Below, piece by piece: positions 53,301-61,254 of a stretch of 64,000 nucleotides of DNA (its first letter is position 1; each line of letters starts with the position of its first letter). The DNA comes from Sphingobacterium sp. ML3W (GTDB lineage Bacteria; Bacteroidota; Bacteroidia; Sphingobacteriales; Sphingobacteriaceae). Position numbers and translations under genes: made by a program. Below the pieces are notes generated by a model. The model made no database searches. It saw nothing but the letters and a program-made list of their open reading frames with translations, and was not told where the DNA came from. The DNA lies in the NCBI RefSeq assembly GCF_000747525.1, contig NZ_CP009278.1, forward strand, positions 2,170,001 through 2,234,000, read 5' to 3'.

Positions 53301-53526
53301 GCATGTTCTCGACTCCGTTAATCTGTTCCTCCAGAGGTGTAACTACAGAACGGATAACAGCCTCACTATTTCCCCCTGGATAACTTCCCGACACCATGAC
53401 AGTTGGTGGTGAAATATCTGGAAACCTTGTTACAGGGAGTCTTAATAACCCTATAACGCCCAATATTAATAGCACAACCGAAATAACGGTGGCCATTACT
53501 GGTCTATCTATAATCTTTTTTAACAT
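50371..53526 (-). CDS. RND drug efflux permease (HAE1/AcrB type)
   Basis: A 1051-residue inner membrane pump of the hydrophobe/amphiphile efflux family. It starts MLKKIIDRPVMATVISVVLLI, contains the HAE1 markers DISPPTVMVSGSYPGGNSE and, in TM4, LALVLAIGIVVDDAIVVVE with the proton-relay aspartates, and ends with the TM11-12 block AKNAILIIEFAVQR...GAAIGMLSGVILGVFVIPILY. It is likely to export drugs, bile salts, dyes or similar compounds by proton antiport. Second gene of the operon, 19 bases after the adaptor gene. Confidence 0.95.
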   Translation of the reverse strand: MLKKIIDRPVMATVISVVLLILGVIGLLRLPVTRFPDISPPTVMVSGSYPGGNSEAVIRSVVTPLEEQINGVENMQYIKSTASNDGSFSISIIFKQGVNPDQAAVNVQNRVQQATPILPQEVIRMGLTTSKQQNSMIMIFNVYTDDNDKYDELFLQNYVNINVIPQIKRVPGVGQAQVFGLKDYSMRVWLNPQKMASYGLEPADVSNAIGTQSLEVAPGKLGEESNAALEYVMRYKGKKSQPHEYENIVVKRDGELLVRLKDVARIEFGSLSYSGNTTMSGKNSVTVAILQTTGSNANDIEIGVRDVLKSASKNFPPGVDYTSLMSTKERLDEATGQVKSTLIEAFILVFIVVFLFLQDFRSTIIPAIAVPVAIIGTFFFLLAFGFTINVLTLFALVLAIGIVVDDAIVVVEAVHSKMEGTNMTGKEATHSAMGEITGAVISITLVMSAVFIPIGFMTGSAGIFYKQFAYTLAIAIIISAVNALTLTPALCALLLKNNHADGHHGESEKQGFGKRFFTAFNAGFENLTGKYIKGLRFLIVKKWIGAGLVILITALAGWMMISTPKSFVPMEDDSFIIFSLSMPPGTALDRTTAAAARVDDMLEKEESVQNSTIITGFNILSNSASPAYAMGFIKLKDKKDRGEEKDIDVILGNLTAQFATVKEATIMAFRSPPIDGYGVTSGAEIVLQDKSGKSPEKLKQMSDEVIGQIMQQPGVQFAYTTFRTDFPQLELEVDEDKAQQMGVEISNMMNVIQTYFAGDQSMNFTRFGKFYRVNVKADGIFRTDEDSFNEIFVRNDQNQMVPVKSLVTLHKVYGPESLSRYNLFNALTISVVPLPGASNGDIMDNLEKNVLSKLPSDYGYEWTGLSLEEKSAGNQTMIILSLCLLFVYFLLAAQYESYLLPLAVLLSIPTGIIGAFASIKAIGLDNNIYVQVGLIMLVGLLAKNAILIIEFAVQRRAAGSSIVESAIDGAKSRLRPIIMTSLAFIAGMIPLMFATGGSAMGNRSISTGAAIGMLSGVILGVFVIPILYILFQYLQEKISGKNKNQKIQNVE

Positions 53527-53545
53527 GTTGATACTCGTCTAAAAA

Positions 53546-54694
53546 TTAATTTTTCAATGAGTCTTGACTTATTAATTTAGGTTGAACAGCGACTCCCTCT
53601 GTCAATTGGTCAATACTATTTACCGCTATTTTATCGCCCGATATTACACCCGATTTGATGATATAATCTGAACCTGTTCTACCATTTATTTCGATAGCTT
53701 TCATGGCCACTTTATTACTATCAGCGAGTACATAAACAAAAAACTTGTCCTGTATATCTTTCACTGCCGCCATCGGTAAGGTAACTGCACTATTTAGATT
53801 CTTTGTTAAAACAACACGAGCAGCTCCGCCCGAACGTAAAATTTTATCAGGATTTGCAAATACTGCCTTTAACGCTATTGTTCCCGTGTTACGATCAATG
53901 TTACCACTTGCGATTTCGACCTGACCTTTTTGACTATATCGGTTACCATCGGCCATGATAATTTCTACCGTGTTCATTCCTGCATCATTCTTTCTATCAT
54001 TCATGAATGCAATAAATTTTGCCTCATTGAGATTGAAGTAGACAAACACTTGGTCTATTTCGGACAGGCTTGTTAGTGGATTAGCATCGGAAGGTGTTAC
54101 CAAATTTCCGACTCTGCTCGGGATACGTCCGATATATCCACTTACTGGTGCTTTGATAATTGCGAAAGCAGCATTCAGCTGGGAAGAGCTCAGCGCTGAT
54201 TTTGCCTGAGCAACTTGTGCGGTCGCCGCATCATATTGAGCTTGTGCAGTTTTTAATTGTAGCTCTGAAACAACTTTCCCCTGAACTAGCGGTTTTATTT
54301 TCTCAAGTTCGACCTGTGCGTTGGTTTGAGAAGCCAAAGCCGATTGTAAAGACGCATTACTGTTATTTATCTGTTCATTGAATACGTCACTTTTGATCTT
54401 AAACAGTGATTGTCCTTTTTGTACGTATTGCCCTTCCTTCACATATGTTGCTTCGAGGTAACCAGAAACCTGTGCTCTAATATCGACATTGACTGTTCCC
54501 TCTATGGTACCCGGATAAGTTTCTACGATGGTGGTCGGAGATTCTTTTAGTTCAATGAAATCAGCATGAATAGCTTGCTGTTCATATGATACATCCTGTT
54601 GTTGTCCGCCACATGAAATAAATAATAAACCGAAAGCAAATACGGCTATATATAGATTGAAATTGTTCTTTGCTTTGAATTCTTGCATGACCAT
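53546..54694 (-). CDS. RND periplasmic adaptor lipoprotein (AcrA type)
   Basis: A 382-residue lipid-anchored adaptor (lipobox LLFISC, Cys28). Lipoyl halves are VDIRAQVSGYLEATYVKEGQYVQKGQSLFKI and AIIKAPVSGYIGRIPSRVGNLV, joined by an alpha-hairpin; beta-barrel and proximal domains follow. It bridges the permease and the outer membrane channel encoded next. An ATG two codons in (MQEFKAK) is an alternative start. First gene of the operon; the promoter should be within 54695-54800 on the minus strand. Confidence 0.93.
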   Translation of the reverse strand: MVMQEFKAKNNFNLYIAVFAFGLLFISCGGQQQDVSYEQQAIHADFIELKESPTTIVETYPGTIEGTVNVDIRAQVSGYLEATYVKEGQYVQKGQSLFKIKSDVFNEQINNSNASLQSALASQTNAQVELEKIKPLVQGKVVSELQLKTAQAQYDAATAQVAQAKSALSSSQLNAAFAIIKAPVSGYIGRIPSRVGNLVTPSDANPLTSLSEIDQVFVYFNLNEAKFIAFMNDRKNDAGMNTVEIIMADGNRYSQKGQVEIASGNIDRNTGTIALKAVFANPDKILRSGGAARVVLTKNLNSAVTLPMAAVKDIQDKFFVYVLADSNKVAMKAIEINGRTGSDYIIKSGVISGDKIAVNSIDQLTEGVAVQPKLISQDSLKN

Positions 54695-55019
54695 TTTTTT
54701 ATGATTAAAATTTCAGGCACAAAGAACAGGAGATTCGACCGTTTAAGAAAGAGATAAGTGACTGAACTGGAGAAAATAGCATCTGAAACGAAACTGTTGC
54801 CATCTGAATCAGCAGATACACTTCGTTAAAGAACCTTATAGTTATGAAGTCATCTGGAAAATGTCAAATAGCGTTTTCGTTTGTACTATTATTACAAACG
54901 AAAACGCTACACAATTACTGACATAAAGAAAAGATTTAATATTGGCTTACCTAATTGGATTCGAATCTAATTTTATAAGGCGTTTAATGTCGGTATTTAT
55001 ATCATCCACTTCAAAACAT
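54695..55019. other. Region between efflux operon and aldo/keto reductase, with a 17-base inverted repeat
   Basis: The main structure is TAGCGTTTTCGTTTGTA (54869-54885) with its exact complement at 54893-54909 and a seven-base loop. It lacks a T-tract on either side, so it may be an operator or transcription barrier for the efflux operon that starts 175 bases further left. No gene is seen. Confidence 0.5.
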
Positions 55020-55057
55020 AGGTGCCTCTGATATATTCTTCAATATCAGAGGCACCT
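55020..55057 (-). terminator. Terminator of the aldo/keto reductase operon
   Basis: Perfect 15-base stem AGGTGCCTCTGATAT (55020-55034) and complement (55043-55057), eight-base loop. On the minus strand a short T-rich segment (TATGTTTTG) follows. Confidence 0.75.
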
Positions 55058-55095
55058 ACTGTCATTATTTTTAAATATTCCTTTGCTTTCAACTT

Positions 55096-56079
55096 TTATA
55101 ATTTTAAAAGTTCATTGTCTATGACTCTCAATTCGTCTTCCGACAACTTGAAGTCAAGTGCCTGTGCATTGGCAATTGCCTGCTCTGCATTTCTGGCTCC
55201 AGCCAAAACAACACTGATCCCGGGTTGAAGGATCGTCCACTGTAAGACCAGTTGCGAAAGTGTAGCACCTTTGCTTTTTGCAATAGGTTCAATTGCCTGC
55301 AAAAAAGATTTTACTTTTGCCAGATCAAATTGGGAGAAATAACCATTTCGGTGGTCATCGCCTTTTAGTTTGCTTTCTTTGAAGTATTTACCTGTTAACA
55401 AGCCTCGTTCCATTGGACTGTACACGATAATTCCCAATTCATTTTCCAGTGCATAGGGCACCAATTCATTTTCGATCGTACGATTCAACATACTGTAAGA
55501 AACCTGATTGCTGGCTAATTTAAAGGTTATTGAAGCTTCGCCTAATTGATCTACACTGTAATTGCTGACTCCAGCGGCCCGGATTTTACCCTGTTGTATC
55601 AATACTTCTAGTGCTTCCATCGTTTCTCCGATGCTTGTTGAATTGTCTGGCCAATGCAGCTGTAATAAGTCTATATAATCCGTGCCCAAGCGTTTTAGGC
55701 TTTCTTCAACCTCTTTAATAATGCTCGCTTTAGCTGCATATTTGTAAACAGGTATTTTCTTTCCACCTTCTTCAGCATCAAAAAAAAATTCACCTTTACC
55801 TGCATTGCTTTCATCCCAAACCAACCCGAACTTGGTTAACAATTGGATATTGCTTCTGTCTTTTCCTTTAATAGCTTCACCGATTATTTCTTCACTTAGA
55901 CCAAAGCCGTAAAAGGGAGCTGTGTCAATACTAGTAACACCATGATCCAGTGAAGCATGGATAGAGTCGATGGAGTCTTTCTTCTCATTGCCGCCCCACA
56001 TACTTCCTCCGATTGCGAAAGCACCGTGTGTAATAGTAGATAATTTCAGTTCTGTATTTCCTAATGTTCTATATTCCAT
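55096..56079 (-). CDS. Aldo/keto reductase
   Basis: A 327-residue NADPH-dependent oxidoreductase with a TIM barrel. The catalytic tetrad is recognisable: Asp in SIDTAPFYGFG with Tyr six residues on, Lys in LLTKFG, and His in LQLHWPDNS. The NADP site shows GVSNYSVDQL and PGISVVLAGARNAEQAIANAQAL. It reduces aldehydes or ketones, often toxic carbonyls. It is the third gene of a minus-strand operon with the YgiN-like and MdaB-like genes, 12 bases after the former, which fits an electrophile/quinone detoxification set. Confidence 0.92.
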   Translation of the reverse strand: MEYRTLGNTELKLSTITHGAFAIGGSMWGGNEKKDSIDSIHASLDHGVTSIDTAPFYGFGLSEEIIGEAIKGKDRSNIQLLTKFGLVWDESNAGKGEFFFDAEEGGKKIPVYKYAAKASIIKEVEESLKRLGTDYIDLLQLHWPDNSTSIGETMEALEVLIQQGKIRAAGVSNYSVDQLGEASITFKLASNQVSYSMLNRTIENELVPYALENELGIIVYSPMERGLLTGKYFKESKLKGDDHRNGYFSQFDLAKVKSFLQAIEPIAKSKGATLSQLVLQWTILQPGISVVLAGARNAEQAIANAQALDFKLSEDELRVIDNELLKL

Positions 56080-56091
56080 TTTGTGTAGATT

Positions 56092-56379
56092 TTATAGTAA
56101 TGTTGTTAAAATAATTGTCGGTTGTTCCTGTAACTTCTCCGTAACAAGTTCTCCAAATGCCCTGATGTAGGGTTGATCATTGTGCTCCGTTAAACCGTCC
56201 CTACTTTTCCATATTTCGTAGAATGTGAATAGGTTTGGATCTTCCAAACCTTGATGGAGATTGTAGAGCTCACATGCTTCTTCTTTTCGGGTTTGAAGCA
56301 CCATGTTTTGCAATATGGAAGCAACTTCTTCACGGTATTCTTCTTTAACCATAATAATGGCTGTTAAATGGATCTTCAT
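56092..56379 (-). CDS. Quinol monooxygenase-like protein (YgiN/ABM family)
   Basis: A 95-residue antibiotic biosynthesis monooxygenase (ABM) domain protein, dimeric ferredoxin-like fold: MKIHLTAIIMVKEEYREEVASIL, CELYNLHQGLEDPNLFTFYEIW with the typical F-x-x-x-E-x-W, and SRDGLTEHNDQPYIRAF. E. coli YgiN of this family reoxidises quinols in a cycle with MdaB. Here the same two genes are adjacent, overlapping by 4 bases (ATGA), so the quinone cycle is a well-founded reading. Confidence 0.85.
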   Translation of the reverse strand: MKIHLTAIIMVKEEYREEVASILQNMVLQTRKEEACELYNLHQGLEDPNLFTFYEIWKSRDGLTEHNDQPYIRAFGELVTEKLQEQPTIILTTLL

Positions 56380-56981
56380 TTTTTTAATTGTTGTCCAAAA
56401 ACCTTTTCAAGATGTTTGGTATATTCAGTCATATCTCTTGTAACGTCAGCGTTTTTTTCTACATCATAGAAGTGGAAGCTCTCCATTTTTTCAAGTGAGG
56501 CAAAAGCATTCATACGGTGGAAGCCGAACAAAGGGCCATTGTCAACGCTGGTTTCGTTAAAAAATTCACCAGGTAGCGTAAATGCTGTCTTCGGGGCATT
56601 CCAACTGCTTGTTACCATATATTTCCTGCCTTGTAACATCCCTCCAGTGCCATAGTTGATTTCAGGGTTTTTCGAAGTACGCCCATCGCTGTTATAGATT
56701 CCTTTCTTGTGTCCAACCGTAAAGACTTCATCAATGTATTTTTTAAATCCGTTAGGGATCTGAAACCACCACATGGGGGTGTGATAGATGATGTAATCTG
56801 CCCAGACGAAATTCTCTACTTCTTCTTCATTGTCATATCCGTCTTCGATATTGGTCAATTTCACTTCAACGTTTTCGAATCTTTCAAAAAAGGAAAGCGT
56901 GTTTTTGGTAACTGTCTGATTATATCTTCCGCCGGAATGAGCAAATTTTTGTCCTGCATTTATGATTAATACATGTTTCAT
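56376..56981 (-). CDS. mdaB: MdaB-like NADPH:quinone oxidoreductase
   Basis: A 201-residue FAD-dependent flavodoxin-fold enzyme that reduces quinones by two electrons. Family features: MKHVLIINAGQKFAHSGG, VENFVWADYIIYHTPMWWFQIPNGFKKYID, EVFTVGHKKGIYNSDGRT and KYMVTSSWNAPKTAF, closely following E. coli MdaB. First gene of the operon mdaB-ygiN-like-aldo/keto reductase. It is divergent from a LysR gene, which probably senses the quinone or electrophile and binds the shared region at 57000-57040. Confidence 0.9.
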   Translation of the reverse strand: MKHVLIINAGQKFAHSGGRYNQTVTKNTLSFFERFENVEVKLTNIEDGYDNEEEVENFVWADYIIYHTPMWWFQIPNGFKKYIDEVFTVGHKKGIYNSDGRTSKNPEINYGTGGMLQGRKYMVTSSWNAPKTAFTLPGEFFNETSVDNGPLFGFHRMNAFASLEKMESFHFYDVEKNADVTRDMTEYTKHLEKVFGQQLKK

Positions 56982-57006
56982 GTTTGATCGTTTTTAAATT
57001 CTGATA

Positions 57007-57037
57007 CAAAAGTATAACAGTAATTTCTATTACGAAA
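57007..57037 (-). promoter_or_regulatory. mdaB promoter with LysR-type palindrome
   Basis: On the minus strand, -7 TACTTTTG (57014-57007) and a -33 TTTC (57037-57034) with a 19-base spacer. The spacer contains GTAAT-N4-ATTAC (57020-57033), a palindrome placed where a LysR-type regulator could contact RNA polymerase. Expected start near 57000, about 20 bases before the ATG. Confidence 0.55.
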
Positions 57038-57208
57038 ATAACCTAATTAATAGCCTGATATCATAATTATAATAACTACTCAATACTTGGCTTTTATACC
57101 TATTTCAATTGTTTATCAGCTCAATCTTATATTTTAGGATAAATTAAATCAGAACATACTATTATTAAAGTAATACAATTTATACCTTTACATAGTAATT
57201 TTAGTATC

Positions 57209-58105
57209 ATGGTTAACTTAGAATGGTATCGCACTTTTAAGGCGATTTACAAAACAGGCACATTGACAGGTGCAGCTGGAGCCTTATTCATATCCCAACC
57301 GGGAGTAAGTCTCCATTTAAGTTCTTTGGAATCTTATGTGGGCTATAAGCTATTTGACCGCACTGGCCGCAAAATGATTCCAACGGAACGAGGAAAGGTA
57401 CTTTTCAATGCATTAGTGGAACCGCTGACAAAACTAGAAGAGATTGAAAAGAATTTTCAGCAGTCTACCGAAAAGCATACCCCAACTATCAGCGTTGGTA
57501 TGTGCTTTGAAACCTTTCAGATTACTTTGGAGCAATATGTATCCACATTGCCTTTTAATTTGATCATCAGCTTTGGTGAGTATCCGGAAATGCTGGATCA
57601 ATTGGAGAAGGGCATTTTAGACCTAATCATCACGCCAAAAAAAGGCGTATCTCCCAATATTGAACATGAGGCTTTTTCTTGTGAAAATATCGTATTGGTC
57701 GGGGGAAAAGACATTGACCTGAAAGCATTCAAAGATGTTCACAAAACGAAAAACAGGACAAAGATTGAGCTTTGGCTAAAACAGCACAAATGGTATGGAA
57801 CTACGGGCGATATGGAACATTTGTTTCAATTCTGGAGTCTGAACTTTGGAAAAAAGCCAGATTTCAGACCAAACTATATTGTACCAAATCTCAATTCCAT
57901 TGTGCGCTGCCTGAGCGGAGGAAGCGGTCTGGCTGTTATCCCTGATTTCTTATGTCATGATGAAATACAAAGTGGCGAAATCCAATTGGTATGGGAAGGA
58001 GAAAAGAAGCTAAAGAATACGCTTTATTTTGGAACACGTAAAAAAACGACCCATAATCAGGAAATTAATCATATTAAAGACCTGTTCAAAAAAGTGATGA
58101 GCTGA
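57209..58105 (+). CDS. LysR family transcriptional regulator
   Basis: A 298-residue regulator: N-terminal winged helix (EWYRTFKAIYKTGTLTGAAGALFISQPGVSLHLSSLESYVGYKLFDRTGRKMIPTERGKVL, residues 4-65) and a periplasmic-binding-protein-like effector domain (about 88-295). It is divergent from the mdaB operon with a 227-base shared control region that includes a palindrome in the mdaB promoter, the usual arrangement for LysR control of a neighbouring operon. Effector probably a quinone or other electrophile, by context only. Confidence 0.9.
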   Translation: MVNLEWYRTFKAIYKTGTLTGAAGALFISQPGVSLHLSSLESYVGYKLFDRTGRKMIPTERGKVLFNALVEPLTKLEEIEKNFQQSTEKHTPTISVGMCFETFQITLEQYVSTLPFNLIISFGEYPEMLDQLEKGILDLIITPKKGVSPNIEHEAFSCENIVLVGGKDIDLKAFKDVHKTKNRTKIELWLKQHKWYGTTGDMEHLFQFWSLNFGKKPDFRPNYIVPNLNSIVRCLSGGSGLAVIPDFLCHDEIQSGEIQLVWEGEKKLKNTLYFGTRKKTTHNQEINHIKDLFKKVMS

Positions 58106-58229
58106 GCGAATGATGATTAAAGTCCGTAGGAAATACGACAATTCCTCTTCAACCATTCCTATGCATAATATCTAGACAAACAAAAGGTATAGCGGGGCCT
58201 ACATTAAGGTGACTTTTCAATATATCACC

Positions 58230-58649
58230 TTAATGCTCATTGCCCTTATAAATCCACATCGGTTCGGTTTGGCCAGCACGTGAAAACCCCATTTTCTTGT
58301 AGAATTCTGTAGCGTCGCCATCAGCAGTAAGCATCTGCATATGAAATGAACCATATTTCTCCTGCATCTTATCCATGATCATTTTACCGATACCTTTGCC
58401 CTGATAATCCGGATGTACGAGTAGGTGAGGGTAGTATACAACTAGATGGCCGTCAGAAATAGCATTACCAAGCCCCACGAGCCGTTCATTGTCCCATGCA
58501 GTGATCAATGAGTGCGAATTACGCAACGCATTATAAAGCTCTGCAGGCTTATCTGCAGAGCTCCATTCGTTAGCACGGTATAAGTTAATTATCTCTTCAG
58601 GTTCAATGTTTCTACGTTCAGAAATACTAATTTCCATATCATGTTCCAT
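58230..58649 (-). CDS. GNAT family N-acetyltransferase
   Basis: A 139-residue acetyl-CoA-dependent acetyltransferase. Motif A is VVYYPHLLVHPDYQGKGIGKMIMDKM with the acetyl-CoA-binding Q-x-x-G-x-G (QGKGIG), and motif B is ATEFYKKMGFSRAG. The compact form resembles the aminoalkyl/arylamine type of GNATs; the substrate is unknown. The ATG four codons in (MEISISE) is an alternative start. The stop codon lies in the right arm of a small inverted repeat (58202-58212 and 58225-58235). Confidence 0.88.
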   Translation of the reverse strand: MEHDMEISISERRNIEPEEIINLYRANEWSSADKPAELYNALRNSHSLITAWDNERLVGLGNAISDGHLVVYYPHLLVHPDYQGKGIGKMIMDKMQEKYGSFHMQMLTADGDATEFYKKMGFSRAGQTEPMWIYKGNEH

Positions 58650-58787
58650 ATTATTTTTTTAATAAAGTAATTTCAAGAAGATAATTCCCGAGATGCAAGT
58701 CTGATAAACTTAATTATAAAATTTAAAAGAATTCCGTTTTCCATCGATAAGACTCGATATGACATCTCCTTTAGATTTATTCAAAAG

Positions 58788-59192
58788 CTAATCAATTAAT
58801 TTCAAGCTCTTTAATTGCTCCAATATCAAGTGGTCTACTGGAGAAGTTCTGTGCTTATCCTTGTAGGTTATCCATTCAAATGATTCTATTTCGTTCGACG
58901 CTATCAAAGCGCCTTCAAATTCAGCAATATAGCATAGCATTTGCACCACAACACCTTCTTTGCGACCATCAGCGGGGGCTTCGAAACAACCAAAGAAACT
59001 GACAGTGCCATCAATAATGTGTACATTGAGTTCTTCGAATATCTCCCTTTTGAGGCATTCTAAATCAGACTCATTATTTTCTCTCTTTCCTCCAGGGAAA
59101 TATAGCTTATTCTTTGACTTGGAAAGAGTACTCAAGACCTTTCCAACGGATATATTAATTAAGGCAACTTTGTCGATAACAGTATGCTCCAT
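58788..59192 (-). CDS. Nudix hydrolase
   Basis: A 134-residue Nudix protein. The Nudix box G-x5-E-x7-R-E-U-x-E-E-x-G-U is complete as Gly35 to Glu54 (GKRENNESDLECLKREIFEE), with Leu in place of the usual residue and Asn for Gly just after (LNVHI). It hydrolyses nucleoside diphosphates linked to another moiety, with Mg2+. The specificity is open. It is a single gene in the same direction as the GNAT gene, 138 bases upstream of it. Confidence 0.9.
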   Translation of the reverse strand: MEHTVIDKVALINISVGKVLSTLSKSKNKLYFPGGKRENNESDLECLKREIFEELNVHIIDGTVSFFGCFEAPADGRKEGVVVQMLCYIAEFEGALIASNEIESFEWITYKDKHRTSPVDHLILEQLKSLKLID

Positions 59193-59336
59193 AATTTACT
59201 TTTTAAAACGGGATTTATGATAAAACTTTCTGAATGACCCTATTTTCATGCACCTTGCCCATAATCATTTAACTTATACCTTGTATATATGGTTAATAGA
59301 GCCGTTTCAGTGGCCTTATTACCAAACAGATGTTAG

Positions 59337-59798
59337 CTACAGTTTTTTTATTAATTTATCAATTCTTCTTTTATTCTGTTGTTGCAATAAAGAAGGGTTT
59401 AAATTCATCAATATATTCACGATCATTATTGTCAAACCAAATAGCCATTCAGTCTTATTAAATTTCACTAAGGCAAAAATTGTTACAAAAACAAAACCTA
59501 TTAAATGCTCAATTTCTGAATTTGTCATTTCTTCACGCAATTTATGCAAGTCGGTTTTTTCAATTTTATTACTCAGTTTAAGTTTTTGATTAAAAAATTT
59601 AAATGGTGTATTTTTCACCGTCCATTTAACAATTCCAACTCCAAACCATTTGTTCAATTTTTCGCTTCTAATAAAACTAAAGTCTGATAATCCATTGTTG
59701 TAAAACTTTGTTTTTTTCAAGATTGCATTAACGGCCATTCCAACAATAAACGAAATAAATGTTATTGCTATACTGAATGATAAATATTTATAAACCAT
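59337..59798 (-). CDS. CrtO-like acyltransferase family membrane protein
   Basis: A 153-residue protein with N- and C-terminal hydrophobic segments (LSFSIAITFISFIVGMAVNAI and LIGFVFVTIFALV, FGLTIMIVNILMNL). The core KWFGVGIVKWTVKNTPFKFFN, REEMTNSEIEHLIGF and the closing NPSLLQQQNKRRIDKL resemble the glycosyl-4,4'-diaponeurosporenoate acyltransferase (CrtO) family, a small membrane family widespread in Bacteroidota. In staphylococci CrtO adds the fatty acid to staphyloxanthin; here no carotenoid genes are near, so the substrate is unknown. Confidence 0.6.
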   Translation of the reverse strand: MVYKYLSFSIAITFISFIVGMAVNAILKKTKFYNNGLSDFSFIRSEKLNKWFGVGIVKWTVKNTPFKFFNQKLKLSNKIEKTDLHKLREEMTNSEIEHLIGFVFVTIFALVKFNKTEWLFGLTIMIVNILMNLNPSLLQQQNKRRIDKLIKKL

Positions 59799-60171
59799 TT
59801 TTAATCTTCTATTTATATTTGGTCATTTGGAAAACTTTCCTGTTTTAGGAGACCTCCAATTTCTCAAACAGTTAATAAATATAAAAACATACTTTTAAGA
59901 AACCAAAGATTCTTGGAACAGAACTGCCAAGATCTTGTAAAACGTTTCGATTGTTCCGACATCAGTAAAAATCCTTGTGATGTGTTTACATTTAAAAAAA
60001 GTCTATTATTTTAAGTAAAAATAATACCGATCTGATTTAGGATATTCAGACCAGTAAAAACTGTTTTTTAGAGGATGCTGCATGAAGATAAAATTGATCA
60101 AGAGTTCGTCGAAAAACTACAATTGAGGTATTCTTGGCAATGTAATTTAAGACCTAGATTAGAAACAGATT
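59799..60171. other. Intergenic region without recognised feature
   Basis: AT-rich, 373 bases. A short plus-strand frame from about 60076 (MLHEDKIDQEFVEKLQL) has no homology that I recognise and runs into the AraC gene on the other strand. No repeats, hairpins or promoters stand out. Confidence 0.3.
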
Positions 60172-60996
60172 TTAGAACTGTCGTCTATATTCGCTTGGAC
60201 TAACTCCTAACACCTTTTTTACATATCGGGTAAAAAATGAATAGCTAGAAAATTCCATTTCATTTGCAATTTCCGAAACATTCATATTCTTGTTCCGCAG
60301 CATAACAACTATTCGGTCTTTTGTAAGACGTTGTATCCACTGAGAAGCAGGAACACCTGTATTTGCTTTGCAGATTTGATTCAAGTATTTTGGAGAAACA
60401 TTGAGTCGATTACTGTAGTACTGCACCTCACGTTCCTTCATACAATTATCTTCTACCAATTGTAGAAATCTTTCATAAAGTGTTCCTGCCTGTAACGAAC
60501 GTCTTCGTCTATCCAACTGATTGGCAAAAATATTCCACATCTCCAAAACGAACAATTGTATCTGAAGTTTCAATACTTCATCATAAAACCGATGTTCTGT
60601 TTCTAAATACCTATTGTTCAGCATTTGGAAATTGACAAGAATCTTTTTTTTATCATTTTTATCGTCAGGATGCAAAATAGGGTTCTCCTTATGATATACA
60701 ATAGAATCTATACTCAGGTTCTGATTGGGGAGGTTGTCCAAAAGAAATTTTTTTTCAATAAATAATACCATTGCCAGAAAATTTCCGGAAAGGAATAGAT
60801 CTGATACCTCACTTCCAGCAAGCCAAAAAATAAATTCACCTGTTTTACAATGGAATATCTGGTCATTGAATCTGAATTCTGCGTTTCCACGTTGACAGTA
60901 AATATGTGTGTGAAATCGGGATTGAAAATCCTTGGGAAATTGAGCTAAATTCGAAGCCTTAAATGATATTATTTTTTGATTCTCATCTATCTGCAT
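60172..60996 (-). CDS. AraC family transcriptional regulator
   Basis: A 274-residue regulator with an N-terminal cupin-like sensor (HTHIYCQRGNAEFRFNDQIFHCKTGEFIFW, about 30-60) and a C-terminal AraC domain (about 175-272: VQYYSNRLNVSPKYLNQICKANTG and VSEIANEMEFSSYSFFTRYVKKVLG, ending SPSEYRRQF). The start at 60996 is an ATG; a TTG two codons earlier is less likely. It is divergent from the alpha/beta hydrolase gene and probably controls that gene and the efflux genes behind it. Confidence 0.87.
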   Translation of the reverse strand: MQIDENQKIISFKASNLAQFPKDFQSRFHTHIYCQRGNAEFRFNDQIFHCKTGEFIFWLAGSEVSDLFLSGNFLAMVLFIEKKFLLDNLPNQNLSIDSIVYHKENPILHPDDKNDKKKILVNFQMLNNRYLETEHRFYDEVLKLQIQLFVLEMWNIFANQLDRRRRSLQAGTLYERFLQLVEDNCMKEREVQYYSNRLNVSPKYLNQICKANTGVPASQWIQRLTKDRIVVMLRNKNMNVSEIANEMEFSSYSFFTRYVKKVLGVSPSEYRRQF

Positions 60997-61174
60997 ACTC
61001 AATCGTCATAAAGTTATACGTAAACATAAGTAATATTTAAAATAGTACCGACCTACTTTTTAATAAAAAAATTAATTATTCAAATTTATCAAACGATCAA
61101 TAATATTTATTATAAGGTTCGATATGTGACATTATTGCTGTACAATATGTAATATAATAGCGCTACTTAGTATC

Positions 61175-61182
61175 TACTTTTG
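61175..61182 (+). promoter_or_regulatory. -7 element for hydrolase gene
   Basis: TACTTTTG matches TAnnTTTG exactly and is the same octamer as before tRNA-His, but a matching TTTG at -33 is missing, which suggests activator dependence, for instance on the divergent AraC protein. Expected start near 61189, 66 bases before the ATG. Confidence 0.45.
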
Positions 61183-61254
61183 TACTGTCGCTAGAATGCT
61201 AACACATTAAATCCGTGTGATCACATTCGGTTTGTCATTAACAAAAGCAATAAT

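Noticed and set aside
60076..60203. Short plus-strand frame before the AraC stop
   Set aside because: About 40 codons, no homology pattern, and it overlaps the AraC gene end antisense.
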